A DNA stretch of 21,302 bases. It comes from an uncultured Eubacteriales bacterium (lineage in GTDB: Bacteria; Bacillota; Clostridia; Christensenellales; CAG-138). The position numbers and the translations under genes were made by a program. The stretch lies in contig URQH01000021.1 in the NCBI GenBank assembly GCA_900549955.1, positions 1 through 21,302 on the forward strand. Direction: 5' to 3'. The notes beneath the pieces are model-generated. The model was not told where the DNA came from. It made no database searches and saw nothing but the letters and a program-made list of their open reading frames with translations. Every line of letters begins with the position of its first letter. The first letter of the stretch is position 1. This document shows, piece after piece, positions 1 to 9,237 of the stretch.

Positions 1-92
1 CGGCGCGCCCGCCCTCCGGCCGCACGCGCCCTACAGCCCGGCCCGGCCGCAACCGGCCCCCAGCTCCCGTTTCCGCCGGCCGGGCGGCTGCC

Positions 93-1237
93 TCACGGCG
101 CAAACAGCAGCAGCGCCTCGTTTTGCAGGTCGAGCCCGCGCGCGTTCAGCGCAAACGCCTCGGGCGTCTCGCGCGCCCAGCCGCGCCGGCGGATTTCCGC
201 CACCGCCTGCGGGTACGCCGCATACAGCGAAACGCCGAAGCGGCGCAAAAACGCTTGCAGTGAAACGCCCTCGATCAGGCGCAGCCCGAGCATGACGGTT
301 TCAAACATCTCCTCCGCGCAGCCGATCGCCTGCACCTGCTGCACGGGCAGCCGTCCGGCCTCGAGCGCCTGCCGGTAGGCCGCCGGCGACGCCGTGTTCG
401 CGCGCCGCGTCCAGGCCCCGTCCACGCGCAGCGCCCCGTGCGCCGCCACGCCAAAGCCCAGGTATTCGCCGTTGTGCCAATAGCCGAGGTTGTGGCGGCA
501 GGCAAAGCCGGCGCGCGCGAAGTTGGAAATCTCATAGCGCAAAAACCCCTGCCCCGCCAGATACGCCATGCCGGCATCCTGCATGTCCGCCACCGCGTCC
601 TCCTCCGGCAGCGCCGTGCGCCCGGCGCGCACCGCTTCCAGAAGCGGCGTCCCCTCCTCGAGGATGAGCGCATAGGCGGACACGTGCGTCACGCCGTCCA
701 GGGCGCACACGAGCCGCAGCGTGTCGAGATACTGCGCCTGCGTCTGCCCCGGCAGGCCGTGCATGACGTCCACGTTCAGGTTGTCAAACCCGGCGCGCAA
801 GGCCGCGCGGTGCGTCTCCAGAAAGCGCTCCCGCGTGTGGATGCGGCCGATCGCCGCAAGCAGGGCGTCGTCCGCCGACTGCAGCCCGATCGACAGGCGG
901 TTGACCCCCGCCGCCCGGTAGGCGCGCAGGCGCTCCGGCGTCACCGTGCCCGGATTGCACTCGACGGTGACCTCCGCGTCCGGCGAGAGCGGGTACCGCG
1001 CCCCGAGCGTCTCGAGCACCGCGCCGAGCTGCGCCCCGGTGAGCAGCGAGGGCGTGCCGCCGCCGAAAAACACGCTCTCCACGCGCGGCGGCACGGGCAG
1101 CCGCTCCGCCGCGAGCGCGATCTCCCGGCACAGCGGCGCAACATAAGCGCCCACCGCCTCCGGCTCGGCAAAGGAGACGAAGTCGCAGTAGGCGCATTTT
1201 CTGACGCAATAGGGGATGTGCAGATACAGGCCGGCCA

Positions 1238-1238
<1 letters not shown>
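93..1238 (-). CDS. hemW: HemW-type radical SAM protein (heme chaperone, oxygen-independent coproporphyrinogen oxidase-like)
   Basis: The 381-residue protein opens with the HemN/HemW radical SAM signature: Cys11, Cys15 and Cys18 in the form CxxxCxYC, which would bind a [4Fe-4S] cluster, followed by the GGGTPS SAM-binding motif near residue 60. Family knowledge: HemW proteins resemble coproporphyrinogen III dehydrogenase HemN but act in heme delivery. In Firmicutes the gene sits directly behind lepA, as here. The start ATG shares one base with the lepA stop codon (TGATG), so the two are probably co-transcribed and translationally coupled. The N-terminus begins close to the radical SAM motif without the HemN N-terminal extension, which favours HemW over true HemN. 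Length is normal for the family. About 92 bases remain to the window edge, with a short G+C-rich inverted repeat but no T-tract, so the operon may continue to the left. Confidence 0.93.
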
Positions 1239-3040
<1,802 letters not shown>

Positions 3041-3071
3041 TGCAGCCGTCCCTTCCAAAGGTTTTCAGCAT

Positions 3072-3101
3072 ATCATACCATCGGCGGTCGGTCCTGCGCA
3101 A
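3072..3101 (-). promoter_or_regulatory. Putative promoter of lepA-hemW
   Basis: On the minus strand a TATGAT -10 box (3072-3077) is preceded by TGG, giving an extended -10. A weak -35 (TTGCGC, 3096-3101) lies 18 bases further upstream. The -10 is about 30 bases in front of the lepA start. The -35 match is poor, so the call rests mainly on the extended -10. Confidence 0.5.
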
Positions 3102-3158
3102 GGTTTTCCGCTTCTCCGCCCGGCAAACGCCGCCCGCTTGCCCCCGCCGGGCCCCGCG

Positions 3159-4523
3159 TCACGACAGCGCGGCTGTGATCTGCTCATACAGCGCGCGCGA
3201 CTCCTCCGCCGAGTTGCCGCTGAGCACATACACCGTGTCGTCCGTGTCCACGCGCACAAACAGCGTCTGCCCGGTGTTGACGCACACCTTGCACAGGCCG
3301 ATCCCGTTGAGCTGGAACGTCCCTTCGCAGAGCGTGCCGATCGCGGACCCCGCTACCTTGCTGCCGCCGGGCAGTCCTGTCAGCAGCTCGGCCGACTCGA
3401 CCTCGTCGAGCGGGATGGTATACACGCGTGCCAGATGGTCCGCCGTGACCGCCTCGTCCGTGCAGGCGACGCGGATGGGCGTAAACTCCTCCGCGACCAT
3501 CCAGCCGCACAGGGCGGGGATCGACAGCAGGCACAGCGCCGCAAAGATCATCAGCGCCTTGCCCACCGGACGCGCGAGGTTCAGCGTGCTGCCCATGCCA
3601 ATCCGTTGGTTCACGACGTTGTGCGTGTCGTTGGGGTTATAGTAAAACGTCCCCAGCCACCAGCAGGCGTCGTCGTCCACGTATGCGCCGCGCCCGCTCT
3701 GCTGCGTGAGCCTGGACTGCGCCGCGCGCACCAGCAGCTCGGCGCGCAGCGCCAGCGCCAGCAGCGCAACCGTGTACACGCCCGCGGCAATTAAAACCCC
3801 AAGCGCGCTCGCCTCCAGCAACCAGACCGCCAGGGAAAACGCGCCGGTCAGGTACGCCGTGCCGGCCCAGAACACGCCCCAGTGGTACCGCCGCACGCGG
3901 GTGAGCGCGAGCGTGACGTCCACCTCCCCGTCCACGACCTCGGCTCTGTTGCGGTACAGATACCGGTAGCTGGCATAGCACCCGGCGACAATGAGCGCGT
4001 CGATCAGGTAGACCGACAGCTGCGCCCAGAACATCGCATCCACGCGCCGCCACAGCAGCGACACGACCGGCACGAGCCCCATCAGCACCGGCGGCACGAA
4101 CCACCAGGCGCTCATCCATCGCTGCGGCAGCGCCGCAGCTTTCATCTCCACAAACACCTTCCCCGCGCTCTCCGGCGCCCAGCCGCGCGCCTGTTTCAGC
4201 GCGCGCAGCTGCCGGTGGGCGGCGGCATATACGAAAAACGGCGCGACAATCACCACCAGCACCCACAGCATCTGCCAGGAAAAGGCCAGGGAGTCGTGAG
4301 AAAACAGCAGCGACGGCAGCAGGGCGGCCGTGAGCAGGCCGAACAGGAGCCAGAGCCGCTTCCGGTACTGCTTGCAGATTGCGCGCACTTCCTCCGTCTG
4401 CCGCGCCTCAAACGGCAGCGTCACGCCGATGACGATGTTCTTCTTGGGCTTGGCCTCATTGGCCAATATGCCGGTCATCACCGGCAAAACCGGGTACAGG
4501 AGCAGCAGCATGATCCAGTTCAT
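3159..4523 (-). CDS. Multi-spanning membrane protein, DUF1648/DUF5808-like
   Basis: The protein has 454 residues when started at the ATG at 4523, which overlaps the stop of the upstream GntR gene as ATGA; longer in-frame versions would run into that gene and encode Gly/Arg-rich shadow sequence. The N-terminus is a membrane segment (about 1-20) followed by a KNIVIGVTLP stretch at 28-37. Further hydrophobic segments lie near 57-75, 83-101, 140-157, 168-182, 216-260 and 322-342. Residues about 283-318 (WWLGTFYYNPND...GMGSTLNLARP) match what I recall of the DUF5808 signature. The last ~105 residues look like a soluble bacterial PH-like domain. Proteins of this kind are commonly paired with YtrA-type GntR repressors and tied to envelope-stress or antimicrobial responses. 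The exact function is unknown, and the partner repressor probably controls it. Confidence 0.8.
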   Translation of the reverse strand: MNWIMLLLLYPVLPVMTGILANEAKPKKNIVIGVTLPFEARQTEEVRAICKQYRKRLWLLFGLLTAALLPSLLFSHDSLAFSWQMLWVLVVIVAPFFVYAAAHRQLRALKQARGWAPESAGKVFVEMKAAALPQRWMSAWWFVPPVLMGLVPVVSLLWRRVDAMFWAQLSVYLIDALIVAGCYASYRYLYRNRAEVVDGEVDVTLALTRVRRYHWGVFWAGTAYLTGAFSLAVWLLEASALGVLIAAGVYTVALLALALRAELLVRAAQSRLTQQSGRGAYVDDDACWWLGTFYYNPNDTHNVVNQRIGMGSTLNLARPVGKALMIFAALCLLSIPALCGWMVAEEFTPIRVACTDEAVTADHLARVYTIPLDEVESAELLTGLPGGSKVAGSAIGTLCEGTFQLNGIGLCKVCVNTGQTLFVRVDTDDTVYVLSGNSAEESRALYEQITAALS

Positions 4524-4975
4524 CGGGCATTGTCTCCTTCCTCTTGGCTGTCTTTTACCGCGTCCGTCCGCCCCGCGCCGGGCGCCGCGCCGCGCAGGGC
4601 CCCCTGATCTGTCGCCTCCCGGTACGTCTCGCGGCACAGTGCCACGGCGGCCGCCTCGTCCAGCCCCGCTACCCGCAGCTCCGACAGGCACAGCCGCAAC
4701 GCGCGCAGCGTCTTGTCCGGCACGCCCGCCCCGCGCGGCTGCGCCGACACCACCGTGCCGCCGCGGCGGTCCGCGGTCAGATATCCCTCGCGCCGCAGCT
4801 GCTGGTACGCCTTGCTGACGGTCATCATGTTGACCCCGCTCTCGTCCGCAAACGCACGGATCGTGGGCAGGCGCTCCCCGTCGCGCAACGCGCCCGCGGC
4901 GATGCCCTGCACAATTTGGTTGCGAATTTGCAGGTAGATCGGCTCTTCGCTTTCAAAATCGAGCTGTAACAGCAC
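4520..4975 (-). CDS. GntR-family transcriptional regulator, YtrA subfamily
   Basis: The 151-residue protein has an N-terminal GntR winged helix-turn-helix at about residues 8-76, with the characteristic segments PIYLQIRNQIVQGI, GERLPTIRAFADESGVN, TVSKAYQQLRREGYL and the GGTVV wing. The remaining ~70 residues are too short for a FadR or HutC effector domain, which fits the YtrA subfamily. Translation starts at a GTG with a perfect AGGAGG seven bases upstream. The stop overlaps the start of the downstream membrane protein by four bases, so they form one unit and the regulator probably represses its own operon. The region upstream is A+T-rich with a run of eight G on the coding strand. I could not identify a convincing promoter or operator there. 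Confidence 0.9.
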   Translation of the reverse strand: MLLQLDFESEEPIYLQIRNQIVQGIAAGALRDGERLPTIRAFADESGVNMMTVSKAYQQLRREGYLTADRRGGTVVSAQPRGAGVPDKTLRALRLCLSELRVAGLDEAAAVALCRETYREATDQGALRGAAPGAGRTDAVKDSQEEGDNAR

Positions 4976-5091
4976 GGTAACACCTCCTTTGCACTGTTTG
5001 TATTATCAATTATCCCCCCCCATTCCCTTTTGTGTTCCCGTAGACCAAAACCCAAAATCAAAATCTAATGTAGATTTATTCATTGGGACAC
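4976..5091. other. Intergenic leader of the GntR unit, A+T-rich, with a C8 tract
   Basis: This gap between the lipoprotein terminator and the GntR start holds the GntR ribosome binding site (4983-4989), two GATAAT-like sequences in tandem on the minus strand (around 5002-5015) and an uninterrupted run of eight C on the plus strand (5014-5021). A promoter for the GntR unit must lie here, but no -35 at a standard distance is convincing. I see no coding potential. Confidence 0.4.
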
Positions 5092-5125
5092 AAAAGGAGG
5101 CTCTACCCTTTCGGGTGCAGCCTCT
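5092..5125 (-). terminator. Rho-independent terminator of the lipoprotein gene
   Basis: Twelve-base arms at 5097-5108 and 5113-5124 pair around a four-base loop (GAAA on the minus strand), with a two-base internal mismatch. A TTTT run follows on the minus strand (5092-5095). It lies about 20 bases past the lipoprotein stop codon and separates that gene from the GntR unit. Confidence 0.82.
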
Positions 5126-5143
5126 AACTTTGTTTATGTTTTA

Positions 5144-6052
5144 TCAGAAAGTAATATTTGCAATTTCTGTATCGACAATGGTTTCCCAATCGTCAAAGTC
5201 AAAAACATGGAAGGACAACTCTACATTCTCAATCGTAGTAATCCCATTTTCCTCAAGGTCAGACTCCATAAAAGTAATGGTATCCACGGCACGTTTGCCT
5301 GCAACTACATCGCAGGAAAACACAGCCTCTACCATAAATCCATTGACGGATACATCTCTGGTCTGTACGGTTACATCTTTATCTCCTGTGTTTTCAATAT
5401 AAGTCACGATGCTGGGACCAAATATGGAATCATCTTCTGCAAGCCCCTTAATAACAATCTTGATACCATTTCCCTCATAGGCCAAATCGCCGTTATCATC
5501 ATAGGTATACTCAAAGGTATCAGCGATAGAAGTCCTGATCTGGATTGCGTCAGTGTCCAAATACGTTTCCCAATCAGCCATGTCAAAAATGTGAAATGCA
5601 ATTTCCATATCAGCGATTGCTTCAATTCCACACGCCTCAAAATCCGATTGCATAAACGTCAAACTATCATTTGCCTTCTTGCCATTCACAACATCAACCG
5701 ACATCATCGTTTCCACCATGTAGCCATTAACGGAAGCGTTGCGGCATTGGAAAGTTAGGTCTTTGCCAGAATTATTCTCAATAAGCAGTTTGATTTCTGG
5801 GCCAAAAACCTCGTCAACTTCAAGGCTTTTAGCAGTAATTTTTATGCCAGCCTCATCAACAAGAACGGTCTCACTAATAGTCGCTTCTGTTTCCTCGGGT
5901 TCCTCTACTTGTTCCTCCTGCTGTCCTTCCTCGGTGTTGTCGCCAGTAACAACATTAGAGGGCTCCTTAATCTCTTCATCAGAAGGACTACCGCATGCTA
6001 CCAATGACATAGCCAAAATAATTGCCAGGATAATTGCCAATGTTCTTTTCAT
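5144..6052 (-). CDS. Secreted lipoprotein with two tandem copies of one domain
   Basis: The 302-residue product begins with a lipoprotein signal peptide: Lys2-Arg3, a hydrophobic stretch to about residue 17, and lipobox SLVAC with the modified cysteine at position 20. A Glu/Thr-rich linker (about 21-60) follows. Two related units come next, about 62-175 and 184-302. Each contains a FGP...IEN segment, an R..SVNG(Y/F)MVE segment, a DVV.GK/KR segment, an F(M)xSDxExxGI segment, and an FH(I/V)FDxxDWET(Y/I)xDT ending, so the domain has been duplicated. Pairs of such beta-rich units are common in Clostridia lipoproteins (compare DUF4352/Telokin-like folds), but I cannot assign a ligand. An AAAGGAGA ribosome binding site precedes the ATG. 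Base composition is clearly richer in A+T than flanking genes, which suggests acquisition from elsewhere. It has its own promoter and terminator. Confidence 0.85.
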   Translation of the reverse strand: MKRTLAIILAIILAMSLVACGSPSDEEIKEPSNVVTGDNTEEGQQEEQVEEPEETEATISETVLVDEAGIKITAKSLEVDEVFGPEIKLLIENNSGKDLTFQCRNASVNGYMVETMMSVDVVNGKKANDSLTFMQSDFEACGIEAIADMEIAFHIFDMADWETYLDTDAIQIRTSIADTFEYTYDDNGDLAYEGNGIKIVIKGLAEDDSIFGPSIVTYIENTGDKDVTVQTRDVSVNGFMVEAVFSCDVVAGKRAVDTITFMESDLEENGITTIENVELSFHVFDFDDWETIVDTEIANITF

Positions 6053-6194
6053 TTTATCTTCTCCTTTATCTTTTTTCTTTCGCGGTATATAGATACAAAG
6101 CCAATGCCGGGCAGCAAAGATCCCAATGCCTTCACTATAAGAATGCCAATATCCCCAACATCATTAGTCCCATAAAAAAGCCAAGAAAACCCAT
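6049..6194 (-). pseudogene. Two short hydrophobic reading frames in the lipoprotein leader, possible frameshifted remnant
   Basis: Upstream of the lipoprotein, an ATG at 6194 opens a 19-codon hydrophobic frame (MGFLGFFMGLMMLGILAFL) ending at the TAG at 6135-6137. A GTG at 6135 in another frame opens 28 codons (VKALGSLLPGIGF... ending in a Lys/Arg/Glu-rich tail) whose TGA stop overlaps the lipoprotein ATG. Together they look like a small two-helix membrane protein with a charged tail, broken by one frame change. Neither start has a clear ribosome binding site, and the region could simply be an untranslated leader that happens to be open. The ATGA overlap with the lipoprotein start is the best argument for real translation. 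Confidence 0.3.
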
Positions 6195-6227
6195 AATAAT
6201 GGGCAAGATGCCAATTACTTTGTTTTT

Positions 6228-6236
6228 ATTATATCA
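6228..6236 (-). promoter_or_regulatory. Extended -10 promoter for the lipoprotein gene
   Basis: The minus strand reads TGATATAAT, a perfect TATAAT (plus positions 6228-6233) preceded by TGn. No good -35 lies 17 bases upstream, though a perfect TTGACA (minus strand, 6275-6280) sits further upstream without a good -10 at the right distance. Transcription would start near 6221 and leave a leader of about 170 bases. Confidence 0.6.
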
Positions 6237-6364
6237 CAACCTTTACAAATTATCTAATATAAATTGGTTCTGTATGTCAATTTTACGCGCTCTGCAAGCA
6301 CTGGCCCGGTTTATTTGCATCCCGCTTACCCTACAGTGTGTTTCGGGCAAACGCGCACACTTTC
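6237..6364. other. Divergent intergenic region between the lipoprotein and def promoters
   Basis: Apart from the TTGACA noted on the minus strand, I see no gene, RNA fold or repeat here. The A+T-rich composition of the lipoprotein segment fades out between about 6290 and 6410. No priA fragment, which often precedes def in Firmicutes, is present. Confidence 0.4.
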
Positions 6365-6393
6365 TTTACAGAGGAGATGGACTGCTGTATAAT
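6365..6393 (+). promoter_or_regulatory. Sigma-A-type promoter of the def-rpe operon
   Basis: TTTACA (6365-6370) and TATAAT (6388-6393) are separated by exactly 17 bases, giving 11 of 12 consensus positions. Transcription should start near 6400, leaving a leader of about 85 bases before def. This is the only strong promoter seen for the eight-gene operon. Confidence 0.85.
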
Positions 6394-6484
6394 ATATAAG
6401 GAAAAATGTGCGGCCGCGCCCGTTGCCGGCCGCTTGGGCCGGTGCGGGCCGCGTACAATCGCCGCCCGGCCAGAAAGGATATCC

Positions 6485-6949
6485 ATGGCACTCAGAACCA
6501 TACGCGTCAACGACGACCCCTGTTTGAGAAAAGTCTGCCGGCCTGTCGACCGGTTTGACGGGCGGCTTGCCGAGCTGCTCGACGACATGCTGGAAACGAT
6601 GTACCATGCCGACGGCGTGGGGCTGGCCGCGCCGCAGATCGGCGTGCTGCGCCGCGCCGTGGTGATCGACGTGGGCGAAGGGCCGGTGGAGCTCATCAAC
6701 CCCCGCATCACCAGCAGCGACGGCATCCAGGGCGACATCGAGGGCTGCCTCTCCTTCCCCGGACAAGCTGGCTATGTCGAGCGCGCCAACCGCGTCACCG
6801 TGGAAGGCCAGGATCGGCGTGGACGGCTGCACACCTACGAAGCCGAAGGGCTCTTTGCGCGCGCCATCCAGCACGAGCTGGACCATCTGGACGGGCTGGT
6901 GTTCCTGCGGCTGAAAAAAGACCCGCCGGAGGGTTTTGAAGAGCGGTAA
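6485..6949 (+). CDS. def: Peptide deformylase
   Basis: The 154-residue enzyme removes the formyl group from the N-terminal methionine of nascent proteins. All three family motifs are present: GVGLAAPQIG (44-53), EGCLS with metal ligand Cys88, and QHELDH with metal ligands His130 and His134 and catalytic Glu131. The start at 6485 is preceded by AAAGGA five bases upstream. An in-frame ATG 49 codons earlier would place the promoter inside the gene and is rejected. It is the first gene of the operon and is followed after 93 bases by fmt, its functional counterpart. The gap contains a small G+C inverted repeat but no T-tract. Confidence 0.97.
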   Translation: MALRTIRVNDDPCLRKVCRPVDRFDGRLAELLDDMLETMYHADGVGLAAPQIGVLRRAVVIDVGEGPVELINPRITSSDGIQGDIEGCLSFPGQAGYVERANRVTVEGQDRRGRLHTYEAEGLFARAIQHELDHLDGLVFLRLKKDPPEGFEER

Positions 6950-7042
6950 GCCGGCACGGGCGACCCCGTCTTTTTCCCTGAACAGGCGAAGGAATCACCC
7001 TGCCGCCGGGCACGCCGGCGCGGGGCTACGGAGGCATGAAGC

Positions 7043-7972
7043 ATGAAAATCGCGTTCCTCGGCACGCCGGAATTTGCCGTGCCGTCGCTGCAGGCGCTCA
7101 TCGACGCCGGGCATACGCTCTGCGTCTTTTCCCAGCCGGACAGGCCGGTGGGCCGCCACGGCACGATATCGCCGACGCCGGTCAAGGCGCTGGCGCTCCG
7201 GCACGGCATCCCGGTATACCAGTTCGACCGTATCCGGCGGCCGGAAGGCGTCGCGGCGCTCCGGGCGTTTGCGCCGGATCTGATGGTGACGGCCGCCTTC
7301 GGGCAGCTGCTTTCACAGGAAAACCTCGATGTGCCGCGGCTCGGCTGCATCAACGTGCATGGGTCGCTGCTGCCCAAATACCGCGGCGCCGCGCCCATCC
7401 AGTGGGCCATCATCGACGGCGAACGCGTGACGGGCATCACGACGATGATGACCGACATCGGCATGGACACGGGCGACATCCTGCTAAAGGCGGAGACGGC
7501 CATCGGCCCGGACGAGACGGCCGGCGAGCTGTATGACCGGCTGGCGGCCATCGGCGCGCGCGTGCTGCTCGACACGCTGGCCGCGCTCCAGGCAGGCACG
7601 CTCCAGCGCACCCCGCAGGACGAAGCGCTTGCCACGAAATGCTGTATGCTCAAAAAGGAGCATGGCAAGCTCGACTTTCAACAGACCGCGCAACAGGTGC
7701 ACGACCGTGTGCGCGGCGTGAACCCGTGGCCCGGCGCCTACGCGCTGCTGGACGACGGCTCCACGCTCAAGATCTGGAAGACGCAAAAGGCGGGCCCGCA
7801 AAGCGCGGCGCATCCGGCCGGGGCCTGCTTTGGCGACGCCAGAACCGGGCTGTTCGTGCAATGCGCAGACGGCGCGGTAGAACTGCTGGAAGTGCAGGCC
7901 GCCGGCGGCAAGCGGCTCGACGGGCGCACATTCCTGCGCGGCAGGCCCATTGCCGGGCACACGCTCTCATGA
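7043..7972 (+). CDS. fmt: Methionyl-tRNA formyltransferase
   Basis: The 309-residue protein transfers a formyl group from 10-formyltetrahydrofolate to Met-tRNA(fMet). Visible landmarks are the N-terminal FLGTPEFAVP, the catalytic centre Asn104 and His106 in INVHGSLLPKYRGAAPIQ, and Asp142 in the MDTGDI segment. The C-terminal tRNA-binding domain follows (about 205-309). GGAGG at 7030-7034 lies eight bases before the ATG. An out-of-frame ATG between the two is ignored. The stop overlaps the rsmB start as ATGA. Pairing with def completes the formylation/deformylation cycle. Confidence 0.97.
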   Translation: MKIAFLGTPEFAVPSLQALIDAGHTLCVFSQPDRPVGRHGTISPTPVKALALRHGIPVYQFDRIRRPEGVAALRAFAPDLMVTAAFGQLLSQENLDVPRLGCINVHGSLLPKYRGAAPIQWAIIDGERVTGITTMMTDIGMDTGDILLKAETAIGPDETAGELYDRLAAIGARVLLDTLAALQAGTLQRTPQDEALATKCCMLKKEHGKLDFQQTAQQVHDRVRGVNPWPGAYALLDDGSTLKIWKTQKAGPQSAAHPAGACFGDARTGLFVQCADGAVELLEVQAAGGKRLDGRTFLRGRPIAGHTLS

Positions 7973-9237
7973 ACGTCCGCCGCCTTGCCCTTGACGTGCT
8001 GTCCGACGTGACCGACGGCGGCGCCTATGCCAATCTACGCCTCAAGCAGGCGCAGGCCGGCCTCTCCGCAGCCGACGCGCGGTTCCTCTCCGCGCTCGTC
8101 TACACGACGCTGGACCGGCTGCTCTATCTCGACTACATCCTCTCCGCCTTTGCCCCCGGGCGGCAAAAGCGGACGGTACGCGCGCTGCTGCGGCTCGGCG
8201 CATGCGAGCTGCTGTGCCTGCGCACGCCGCCGCACGCGGCGGTATCGGAATACGTTTCCCTCTGCAAACAGCTCGGCAAGGGCGCGGCCGCCGGGTTTGT
8301 GAACGCCGTGCTGCGCCGCATCGACCGCGAGCGCGACGCGCTGCCGCCACTGCCCGACGCGCCCGACGCCAGGCTGTCCATCGAATACAGCTATCCGCTG
8401 TGGCTCGTACGGCTCTGGTGCGCAGAGCGTGGCGAAGCGGAAGCGCGGCAGCTGCTCGCCGCAGCGCCAAGGCCGCTCTCCGTACGCGCGCAATATCCGG
8501 AAACGACGGAAGGCGTGCTCGCCGCGCTGCCCTGTGGCGCCACGCGCGGGCGCATGGATGAAAACTGCCTGTATCTCGACGCGGGCATGGACGTGACCGC
8601 GGACCCGCTCTTTCAGGCGGGACGCCTGGCCGTCCAGGGGGAGGGCGCCATGCTCGCCTGCCGCGCCCTGGGCGACTGCCGGGGCCGGCGCGTGCTCGAC
8701 GCCTGCGCCGCGCCGGGCGGCAAGAGCGCCTATATCGCCTCGCTGTCGGAAAACCAGGCGGCGTTGACCTGTTTCGAGCTGCACGCGCACCGGTTGTCGC
8801 TGCTGCAGAGCACGCTGGAACGGCTGCACGTGCGGGCCGACCTTCGGCAACGCGACGCGTCGGTGCACGACCCGGCGTTCGACGGCGCGTTCGACGCGGT
8901 GCTGGTCGATGCGCCGTGTTCGGGGCTCGGCCTGCTCAGTGGCAAGCCCGACCTGCGCTATCGCAAGCAACCGGCCGACATCGGCACGCTCGCCCAGATC
9001 CAGGCGCGCATTCTGGACGCCTGCGCCCCGTATGTCCGCCCCGGCGGCACGCTGGTCTATGCCACCTGCACCGTCAGCGCCGCGGAAAACGAGCGGCAGA
9101 CGGCCGCCTTTTTCAGCCGCCACCCCGAATTTTCCCCCGCCCCGCTCCCGTTCCACGACGGCCACGAGCTGCAGCTGCTGCCGCACCGGCACGGGACGGA
9201 GGGCTTCTACCTCGCGAGGATGCAACGATGTACCTGA
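7969..9237 (+). CDS. rsmB: 16S rRNA (cytosine-967-C5)-methyltransferase RsmB
   Basis: The 422-residue protein has an N-terminal NusB-like helical RNA-binding domain (about 1-130) and a C-terminal SAM-dependent methyltransferase domain. Motifs are DACAAPGGKS (244-253, SAM binding), DAPCSG with Cys317, and YATCT with the nucleophile Cys367. Together they are diagnostic for the m5C RNA methyltransferase family, and the NusB-like fusion points to RsmB, which modifies C967 (E. coli numbering) of 16S rRNA. The start codon lies within the fmt stop (ATGA), indicating translational coupling. The last ten bases overlap rlmN. Confidence 0.95.
   Translation: MNVRRLALDVLSDVTDGGAYANLRLKQAQAGLSAADARFLSALVYTTLDRLLYLDYILSAFAPGRQKRTVRALLRLGACELLCLRTPPHAAVSEYVSLCKQLGKGAAAGFVNAVLRRIDRERDALPPLPDAPDARLSIEYSYPLWLVRLWCAERGEAEARQLLAAAPRPLSVRAQYPETTEGVLAALPCGATRGRMDENCLYLDAGMDVTADPLFQAGRLAVQGEGAMLACRALGDCRGRRVLDACAAPGGKSAYIASLSENQAALTCFELHAHRLSLLQSTLERLHVRADLRQRDASVHDPAFDGAFDAVLVDAPCSGLGLLSGKPDLRYRKQPADIGTLAQIQARILDACAPYVRPGGTLVYATCTVSAAENERQTAAFFSRHPEFSPAPLPFHDGHELQLLPHRHGTEGFYLARMQRCT

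Noticed and set aside
1..92. Short G+C inverted repeat after hemW as terminator
   Set aside because: No T-tract and the window ends; the arrangement is not distinguishable from ordinary G+C-rich sequence.
6034..6399. A 121-codon plus-strand frame across the lipoprotein leader and the def promoter
   Set aside because: It overlaps two strong promoter elements, has no ribosome binding site and no recognisable domain.
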